Source: an uncultured Bacteroidales bacterium
Lineage (GTDB): Bacteria; Bacteroidota; Bacteroidia; Bacteroidales; Bacteroidaceae
Direction of reading: 5' to 3'
Length of the DNA: 45,116 nucleotides
Assembly: GCA_902801485.1 (NCBI GenBank)
Contig: CADCIP010000035.1
Coordinates: 1-45,116 of the forward strand
Part shown: piece by piece, positions 6,395 to 12,315 of the stretch
How positions within the stretch are numbered: position 1 is the stretch's first letter
Layout of the letters: each line of letters opens with the position of its first letter
The notes under the pieces: model-generated
Told to the model about the DNA's origin: nothing
What the model saw: only the letters and a program-made list of their open reading frames with translations
Database searches by the model: none
Position numbers and translations under genes: made by a program

Positions 6395-7879
6395 ATGACA
6401 ATAGAGGATGTTAAGGCAATCATACAAGGAGATGAAACCCGCACGTTGGAAGTGAAGAAAACAACGGGTGAGTTGAAGGATGGTATGCGCTCCGCATGTG
6501 CTTTCCTTAACACAGCTGGTGGCTGGCTGTTCTTTGGTATTGCTCCTATTACATTAAAGATTCTGGGACAGGAGGTGACAGACAGCACACGTAGAGAGAT
6601 TGCGAGAGAGGTAGCAAAACTGGAACCGCTGATAGACCTTCCTGTTGAATACATAGATGTGCCTGATCGACCTGGTTGTCAGGTCATAGCGCTACATCTG
6701 GATGCACCGTCATATTGGTATGCGCCTTATACATACGACAACAAGCCCTATATGCGAATAGAGAGTACTACCGTAGTCATGCCTCGTGATATCTTTGAGG
6801 ATCGATTGATGCGTAGCAAGACAAATCTTCATAAATGGGAAGACCAAATCTGCGAAGGCATCACAATTGCTGATCTGGAGGAACAGCGTATTCGTGGCGG
6901 TGTCCGTCTCGGTGTTGAACGAGGCCGAATGCCAGAATCTTCTCTAATGGAGTCAACAGAAAGCCTTGTAGGAAAGCTAAAACTTACGACAGATGGCGGA
7001 CTAAAGAATGCTGCAGCAGCTCTATTCCTTCGAGATACCAGTCAGTTTCCCCAATTTTTGCTCCGTATGGCTCGATTCCGGGGAAATGACAAAACTGAGT
7101 TTATTGACAACCAACGTGCATACGGCAACTTTTTCACTCTGCTTGATGCTGGCATGGCGTTCTTCTTCAAGCATCTTTCCCTTAGTGGCAAGATAGTAGG
7201 CTTTACGAGAGAAGAAAAACTGGAAATTCCTGCTGAGGCTCTGCGTGAAGCCTTGACGAATGCCCTTTGTCACAGACAGTTCCATAATACAAGTAGTTCT
7301 GTGGGTATCGCCATATATGATGACCGTGTGGAGATTGAAAACACTGGTCATTTACCAGATGAGTTGACGGTTGAAACCATCAAGCAGTCTCATCATTCAT
7401 TCCCTCAGAACCCAACCATTGCTGACGTACTATTCAAAACCACGTTCTTGGAGAACTGGGGCAGTGGTGTAGGTCGTATGGTTGATGCTTGTCGTGAAGC
7501 GAACCTCCCTGAACCCGAATTCAATCAGAATGCAGCATTCGTATGGGTTACGTTCAAGCGTACAACTATCAATGCATACAACCATACAAGTTCACCATAC
7601 AACCATACAACCATACAAGTTCACCATACAACCTCAAAGGAGCAAGCTAAAAATAAGCGTTTAAAGAAATTCTTGATGGCTATTGGTGAAAATGGCGCAA
7701 ATCTAAAGGCGTTGATGGATGATATGGACTTGCGCAACAGGTCGAGTTTTGTAAACACCTACATAGCCCCCAATTTGGCAGAAGGTTATATAGCCATGCT
7801 CTACCCTGAATCTCCAAACCATCCAATGCAGTCATACTATCTGACCAACAAGGGCAGAGAACTATTGGAACAGCTCTAA
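6395..7879 (+). CDS. AlbA-domain / HATPase-type transcriptional regulator
   Basis: A 494-aa protein of the large COG2865-like family. The N-terminus (about 1-150) is a Schlafen-type AlbA_2 putative DNA-binding domain (ETRTLEVKKTTGELKDGMRSACAFLNTAGGWLFFGI). The middle (about 290-375) is a GHKL-like ATPase domain (ALREALTNALCHRQF, IYDDRVEIENTGHLP, ENWGSGVGRM). The C-terminal 90 residues look like a winged helix (LKALMDDMDLRNRSSFVNTYIAP). Between them is a low-complexity His/Thr linker (YNHTSSPYNHTT) encoded by two tandem 29-bp units. Because 29 is not a multiple of 3, loss of one unit would shift the frame and drop the winged helix. Targets are unknown. Confidence 0.88.
   Translation: MTIEDVKAIIQGDETRTLEVKKTTGELKDGMRSACAFLNTAGGWLFFGIAPITLKILGQEVTDSTRREIAREVAKLEPLIDLPVEYIDVPDRPGCQVIALHLDAPSYWYAPYTYDNKPYMRIESTTVVMPRDIFEDRLMRSKTNLHKWEDQICEGITIADLEEQRIRGGVRLGVERGRMPESSLMESTESLVGKLKLTTDGGLKNAAAALFLRDTSQFPQFLLRMARFRGNDKTEFIDNQRAYGNFFTLLDAGMAFFFKHLSLSGKIVGFTREEKLEIPAEALREALTNALCHRQFHNTSSSVGIAIYDDRVEIENTGHLPDELTVETIKQSHHSFPQNPTIADVLFKTTFLENWGSGVGRMVDACREANLPEPEFNQNAAFVWVTFKRTTINAYNHTSSPYNHTTIQVHHTTSKEQAKNKRLKKFLMAIGENGANLKALMDDMDLRNRSSFVNTYIAPNLAEGYIAMLYPESPNHPMQSYYLTNKGRELLEQL
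7575..7632 (+). repeat. Two exact tandem 29-bp units inside the AlbA/ATPase gene
   Basis: Positions 7575-7603 and 7604-7632 are identical 29-mers, each containing ACCATACA-type 8-bp subunits. They are read in two different frames, giving YNHTSSPYNHTT and then IQVHHTT. Confidence 0.85.
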
Positions 7880-7964
7880 TTTCAAGGGGTGATAATTCTT
7901 GTATTTGCAAAGGAATTTGCACAAAGTAACCGTTTTTGAGGTGTAAAAAAGTTAAAAACGTTAA

Positions 7965-8450
7965 ATCTTAATTATCCCCTCCCATCTACAGAATCTCCGT
8001 CACCACTTTTCTACCGTTTTAATCAAAAATATTGGTACACAGCGAGTTGCAAATACGGAAACTGGATATACAGGAACGGTCAGCGGAACTGTTGACGGTA
8101 GTCTTTATCCGGATGTAAGGAGTGTTGTAAAAGGCTTTCTGACAGGAACCGTAGTACCCCAATCGGTAACCAGCGGGTAAGTTCTGCAAGACCAAGGCGA
8201 GGGCGCAATGTTCTACCTTATAAAGGAAGGGGACGAGTTTGTGGTTCCCGCCGGTAAGTGTTGGATGAATCCTCTGCCATCATCGGTAAAAGCATACGGA
8301 TTTGTTATAGATTCGTCAACGGCTATCGAAGCTACAGAGAAAGGTAAATACCAAAGTGACGTATATACCCTGCAAGGCATCAAGGTGAAAGAAACGGAAG
8401 CAGGCAGGATATGTGTGAAGGATGGAAAGGTGATTATGAATCTTAAATAA
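7965..8450 (+). pseudogene. Decayed C-terminal part of a Prevotella-type surface protein
   Basis: One frame stays open from about 7965 except for a single in-frame TAA at 8178-8180. Before the stop it encodes a Thr/Gly-rich beta-type sequence (TGTVSGTVDGSLYPDVRS). After it comes VLQDQGEGAMFYLIKEGDEFVVPAGKCWM and a C-terminal module DVYTLQGIKV..GRICVKDGKVIMNLK. That last module is the short Ig-like tail found on many secreted Prevotella and Bacteroides proteins. There is no start codon, signal peptide or promoter, so this is probably the tail end of a larger gene that lost its 5' part and then gained a stop. A separate 80-aa gene starting at the ATG at 8208 is possible but unlikely. Confidence 0.65.
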
Positions 8451-8461
8451 ACGGCTTTATT

Positions 8462-8587
8462 ATGAAAAAGAAATATGTAGCTCCGGAATCAGAAAGTATT
8501 GAGCTGAAATCCATAACACCTTTGATGGCTTCCTCCTCTCTACAATATACAGACGAATACGCAAATAACGAAAACGAAGTATTGTAA
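8462..8587 (+). CDS. Small 41-aa peptide of a Bacteroidales type
   Basis: A 41-codon ORF starts 11 bp after the decayed surface-protein tail and ends just before a strong terminator. The peptide begins MKKKYVAPESESIELKS and continues ITPLMASSS with an acidic tail ending NENEVL. From general knowledge, Prevotella genomes hold many 40-60-aa ORFs starting MKKxYxxP and placed after surface-protein genes. Their function is not known to me, and exported or modified peptides are both possible. The lack of a typical signal peptide and the conserved-looking N-terminus fit a leader-type peptide. Confidence 0.55.
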   Translation: MKKKYVAPESESIELKSITPLMASSSLQYTDEYANNENEVL

Positions 8588-8594
8588 GAAAAAG

Positions 8595-8628
8595 AATCAG
8601 CGCAAATTCACATGCGCTGATTTTTTTT
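8595..8628 (+). terminator. Rho-independent terminator
   Basis: A perfect 10-bp stem, AATCAGCGCA (8595-8604) and TGCGCTGATT (8613-8622), with an 8-nt loop and a run of eight T ending the hairpin. It closes the unit with the small peptide ORF. Confidence 0.9.
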
Positions 8629-8721
8629 GATTCTTATTTTGTATTGTCCTCGCTTATTCGTAACATTGACTATCGTCGAAAGTACTTTCGTTCGGGAATA
8701 TAAAGAAAAACACGCTTTTCT

Positions 8722-8752
8722 TTTGTACTCCGCTCACTTATTCGTAATTTTG
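8722..8752 (+). promoter_or_regulatory. smpB promoter, Bacteroidota type
   Basis: TTTG at 8722-8725, exactly 19 bp, then TAATTTTG at 8745-8752, 20 bp before the GTG start. A similar stretch (GCTTATTCGTAA, near 8651-8662) lies about 85 bp upstream but lacks the TTTG part of the -10. Confidence 0.8.
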
Positions 8753-8772
8753 CAGCGATAAATTGGAATATT

Positions 8773-9249
8773 GTGGCAAAATCAATAATAGAAAATAAGG
8801 GAAGTGTTAATATCAAGAACAAGAAGGCGGAGTTCGACTTCCTGCTCTTGGACCAATATACCGCCGGCATTGTGCTTACGGGAACTGAGATAAAAAGTAT
8901 CCGTAAGGGTAAAGCAAGTTTGGTGGACACATACTGCATGGTACACCACGATGAGGTGTGGGTGAAGAATATGTATATAGCTCAGTACGAGCAGGGCTCG
9001 TATAACAACCATGTGGAACGGCGCGACCGCAAGCTGCTGCTGAACCGCAGGGAGATTCGTAAGATTCAGAATGCTGTCAAGGCACCTGGCTTCAGCATCG
9101 TTCCCGTTCTGCTGTTTATCGACGAGAACGGAAGGGCCAAACTGGATATTCATATTGCCCGAGGTAAGAAGGAATATGACAAGCGTGAGACCCTGAAAGA
9201 GAAGGAAGACCGCAGGGATATATCGCGCCAGTTCAAGAAAATCATTTAA
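8773..9249 (+). CDS. smpB: SsrA-binding protein SmpB
   Basis: A 158-aa protein matching SmpB along its whole length: the N-terminal [29 protein letters not shown], central [21 protein letters not shown], and the lysine/arginine-rich tail [17 protein letters not shown]. It binds tmRNA and brings it to stalled ribosomes for trans-translation. The start codon is GTG at 8773 (MAKS), fixed by the promoter 20 bp upstream and by family length. It is the first gene of a run of five collinear genes. Confidence 0.96.
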   Translation: MAKSIIENKGSVNIKNKKAEFDFLLLDQYTAGIVLTGTEIKSIRKGKASLVDTYCMVHHDEVWVKNMYIAQYEQGSYNNHVERRDRKLLLNRREIRKIQNAVKAPGFSIVPVLLFIDENGRAKLDIHIARGKKEYDKRETLKEKEDRRDISRQFKKII

Positions 9250-9263
9250 AGACCGCCCTTTAA

Positions 9264-9281
9264 CTCCCCCTCTATGGGGAG
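9264..9281 (+). repeat. REP-like hairpin R1
   Basis: CTCCCC...GGGGAG inverted repeat in the gap between smpB and the next gene. It is one of several related GGGGAG hairpins in this region. Confidence 0.6.
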
Positions 9282-9306
9282 GACAAGGAAAAGAGTATAA
9301 GCAATA

Positions 9307-10752
9307 ATGGGAGTAAAAAAGGACAATACAATCTATACTTGTGGCTTCAGAATCTTTCTTTGTCTGTTGCTGCTGACAGCTTGCTCGAAGCGGGAGGCTA
9401 AGGAAAGTGCTGATGCTTTGCCTGACATATTTCCTGATTATATTGGCGTAACAATACCCCAGAATATCTGTCCTATGAACTTCTCTGTCCCTGATGCAGA
9501 TTATATTCGGGCTATTATTAAAAACGAAAGGGGAGAGGAAATTGATGTTTGCGGCAAGGATCATGTGGAGATTCCGGAGAATGCCTGGCATAAGTTGCTC
9601 AATGGGACAAAGGTTCTGGATGTGACTGTTTCTGCATGGACGGAGAAATATCCTGAAGGTGTAACTTATAAGTCTTTCCCCATTAACATTACAAGTGATG
9701 ACATCGACCCATGGATTGCTTACCGCCTGCTGCCTCCTGGTTATGAAGGATGGAACAGAATGGGTATCTACCAGAGAGATATTACCAGTTTCTACGTGGA
9801 ACCTATCGTAGAGAACAGTCAGAACAACTGGGGGTGCGTAAATTGTCATTCCTTTGCCAACTACAACCCCAAGGACTTTACTTTCCATGCCAGAGGAGAG
9901 AACGGCGGTACCATCGTGATGCGTGACGGCAAAATGAAGAAGGTTGACATTAAGGCCATGAGTAACGGACGACACGGCTCGTATAACATCTGGCATCCTT
10001 CAAAACGCTACATCGCGTTCTCAAGTAATTCTACACACCAGAGTTTCTACGGGCAGAGCAAGGATAAGATAGAGGTTTACGACCTGTGGTCTGATCTGAT
10101 AGTTTATGACATTGATAACGAGAAAGTATTGCAGGACGAAAGGTTCACAGACACACTGAACCTGGAGATGTTCCCTTCTTTCTCGCCCGACGGGAAATGG
10201 CTTTACTTCAGTACGGCTCATCCCGTAAACATGCCAATGGAAAACGAAAAGTTACATTACAGTATTGTTCGCGTTCCGTTCGACGAGGAGACTGGTAAAT
10301 TGGGAGCTGTCGATACTGTATATAGTTCATACGAGAGAGGAGGTACAGCTATGATGCCCCGAATTACTCCGGATGGCAGATATATGCTTTTCTCTCTTTC
10401 AGATGGAGGAGCCTTCAACCTGTATCATACAGAGTCAGACCTACAGATGATGGACCTGCAGACACGCGAATTGTTACCAACAGACATTCTGAACAGTCCC
10501 CGTTCGGAGAGTTACCATGCATGGAGCAGCAATGGCAAGTGGATGATGTATATGACAAAACGTTTCGACGGGCGGTATAGCCGTCTGATGCTGGCATACT
10601 GGGATGGTACGAAGTTCCATAAGCCTTTCCTGCTGCCTCAGCAGAATCCCGAAGAGAATACCCTGTTGATGATGGCTTATAACATTCCGGAGTTTATTAA
10701 GGCTCCGGTGGTGGTTTCCAAAGACGAATTGGCTGAATTCTTTAAACAATAA
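9307..10752 (+). CDS. Lipoprotein with CxxCH motif and TolB-like beta-propeller
   Basis: A 481-aa protein with a lipoprotein signal (lipobox LTAC, Cys26). CVNCH at residues 177-181 is a covalent heme c-type motif. A propeller made of PD40/TolB-like blades follows (MFPSFSPDGKWLYFST, MMPRITPDGRYMLFS, YHAWSSNGKWMMYM). Related Bacteroidales proteins carry names such as PD40-domain or cytochrome c-type protein. Only one CxxCH is present and the heme's axial ligand is not evident, so heme attachment is a hypothesis; the two cysteines might serve another role. The start at 9307 gives a clean signal peptide. It lies 53 bp before a multi-spanning membrane protein that probably works with it. Confidence 0.82.
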   Translation: MGVKKDNTIYTCGFRIFLCLLLLTACSKREAKESADALPDIFPDYIGVTIPQNICPMNFSVPDADYIRAIIKNERGEEIDVCGKDHVEIPENAWHKLLNGTKVLDVTVSAWTEKYPEGVTYKSFPINITSDDIDPWIAYRLLPPGYEGWNRMGIYQRDITSFYVEPIVENSQNNWGCVNCHSFANYNPKDFTFHARGENGGTIVMRDGKMKKVDIKAMSNGRHGSYNIWHPSKRYIAFSSNSTHQSFYGQSKDKIEVYDLWSDLIVYDIDNEKVLQDERFTDTLNLEMFPSFSPDGKWLYFSTAHPVNMPMENEKLHYSIVRVPFDEETGKLGAVDTVYSSYERGGTAMMPRITPDGRYMLFSLSDGGAFNLYHTESDLQMMDLQTRELLPTDILNSPRSESYHAWSSNGKWMMYMTKRFDGRYSRLMLAYWDGTKFHKPFLLPQQNPEENTLLMMAYNIPEFIKAPVVVSKDELAEFFKQ

Positions 10753-10765
10753 AAGCCCCCTCCAT

Positions 10766-10783
10766 CTCCCCCCTTTTGGGGAG
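10766..10783 (+). repeat. REP-like hairpin R2
   Basis: CTCCCC (10766-10771) and GGGGAG (10778-10783) form a hairpin in the 53-bp gap between the propeller lipoprotein and membrane protein genes. Confidence 0.6.
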
Positions 10784-10805
10784 TGATAATAACAGATAAT
10801 AAAAT

Positions 10806-12308
10806 ATGGAACAGAAAAAACATAAACATTTTAGAACAACCAACTCCTCCTCCAAAGGGGGAGGTCGGGAGGGGGCCATATATTATTCGGTTCTGGTGGT
10901 ATTGATGCTAATCTTTGGCATTTATACAGCCACAAAATTCCCATATACCTATATAACTATGGAAGGTGACAACTTCTGGGTACTGACATGGGACTTTTGG
11001 AAACTGAAACTGGCCACACTTCCTGCCATAACCATGTGGTTGAACGACTATCTGATGCAGTATTATGCTTCTGTTCCTGTTGCCGCATGTATTCAGACGC
11101 TAACGCTTGGTATAATTGGAGTGTTAGCACATACAGTCTTGAAGCGTTTATCCGTTAGGAAATGGCTTTATTGGCTGGGACTATTACCTTCCGTAATACT
11201 TGGCTTTTACTGCACATTTTGTCTTTCGTTCCAACTCCAATGGATATTCCTTCTGCTCTTGGTTCTGGTATTTCTGTCAATACGCAACTTTAAAGGTCAG
11301 GTATTGTTCAGCCTGCTATGTGTTCCTGTCGGCTTTTTACTTATGACGACACCTATGCTTGCCGTTCTGCTGCTTATTCTTTTTCTATCCCCGCAATATC
11401 GTCCTAATGGTGAAAAGGTATGGAAGCCTTCCCTCGGGAAGGTCGGGATGGGGTTACTTTCCCTATTATTCCTGGGCATAACCCCCAAGATATACAGTCA
11501 GCAGGTTGCCTTTATTCCTTTCGAGGAACGTTACAATAAATGGGGGACTTATTTCGATCCGTTGACAAGTGTATACAGCCATGATGGAGAATACATTAAG
11601 AAATGTGTATGCATGGCTAACGACAACCGTTGGGAAGATCTGTTATATAAAGAGCATATTAAAAGTGATGCACAACGCGGTAACGGCACTGCATTAAGGT
11701 ATGCCTTACTTGCTGAGTCTGCCTTGGGAACCCTGCCGGAGAATTTATTGGATTATCCCATAAATGACGAGAACTTGTTCTTGTATCCTCATTTGTCAAA
11801 CCGTGTGGCTTCACCGTTTAACAGGCTGTTTTATTTAAATTTAGGAGTTTATGATGAAGCATTCCATCATGCACAGGAATATAGTCTGCTAATGGCAAAC
11901 GGAAACAGTTTCTCAAGCATAAGGCAACTGACAGATTACAGCATAGAGGAAGGAGAATGGGATATAGCAGAGAAGTTCCTGACGGTTCTTTCCCGTTCCT
12001 CCTGCCACAAGGATTTTATTCGGGAAAGACGTGCAACGATGGAAAAAGCAAAAAAGAGCTTCAATAAGAATATCGCCTTACGTGCCGATAATTTTGTAGG
12101 CGGATATTCTTTTCCCGTAGAGATGCTTAGGTTGGCACGTTACTATAAAGATTCGCTGGACAGGAAAAAGATGATCGACTATGCCATCTGTGCATACATA
12201 ATCAGAGGAGATTATAATAGCTTTATGATTGCTGTTAATGCCTTTGATATATACAAGGATAAAGAACTTCCCAAAGCATATAGGATTTTTGCACAAAATT
12301 TTAAATAA
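10806..12308 (+). CDS. Uncharacterised multi-spanning membrane protein (DUF6057-like)
   Basis: A 500-aa protein. A basic N-terminal tail is followed by about seven hydrophobic segments between residues 23 and 240 (for example YYSVLVVLMLIFGIY, WIFLLLLVLVFLSI, AVLLLILFLSP). The remaining half is soluble and helix-rich, with TPR-like character (YDEAFHHAQEYSLLMANG, EEGEWDIAEKFLTVLSR). It resembles a Bacteroidales family I believe is called DUF6057; this cannot be confirmed here. Two REP-like hairpins lie inside its coding sequence and are translated: one in the N-terminal tail (NSSSKGGGREGA), one before the last membrane segment (KPSLGKVGMG). No function is known. Confidence 0.8.
   Translation: MEQKKHKHFRTTNSSSKGGGREGAIYYSVLVVLMLIFGIYTATKFPYTYITMEGDNFWVLTWDFWKLKLATLPAITMWLNDYLMQYYASVPVAACIQTLTLGIIGVLAHTVLKRLSVRKWLYWLGLLPSVILGFYCTFCLSFQLQWIFLLLLVLVFLSIRNFKGQVLFSLLCVPVGFLLMTTPMLAVLLLILFLSPQYRPNGEKVWKPSLGKVGMGLLSLLFLGITPKIYSQQVAFIPFEERYNKWGTYFDPLTSVYSHDGEYIKKCVCMANDNRWEDLLYKEHIKSDAQRGNGTALRYALLAESALGTLPENLLDYPINDENLFLYPHLSNRVASPFNRLFYLNLGVYDEAFHHAQEYSLLMANGNSFSSIRQLTDYSIEEGEWDIAEKFLTVLSRSSCHKDFIRERRATMEKAKKSFNKNIALRADNFVGGYSFPVEMLRLARYYKDSLDRKKMIDYAICAYIIRGDYNSFMIAVNAFDIYKDKELPKAYRIFAQNFK
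10843..10877 (+). repeat. REP-like hairpin R3, inside a coding region
   Basis: CCTCC...GGGGGAGG hairpin followed by TCGGGAGGGGG. It is in frame in the N-terminal tail of the membrane protein and codes for NSSSKGGGREGA. Confidence 0.65.
11427..11454 (+). repeat. REP-like hairpin R4, inside a coding region
   Basis: CCTTCCC (11427-11433) and GGGAAGG (11436-11442), followed by TCGGGATGGGG as in R3. Translated as PSLGKVGMG in a loop of the membrane protein. Confidence 0.65.
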
Positions 12309-12315
12309 GAGAAAT

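Noticed and set aside
8782-9996. A 404-codon open frame on the minus strand
   Set aside because: It lies antisense to smpB and the propeller lipoprotein, both of which match their families; its translation has no domain pattern.
12229-12315. Extended N-terminus of the M16 peptidase
   Set aside because: Would overlap the upstream gene and bury the lipoprotein signal; the ATG at 12316 is preferred.
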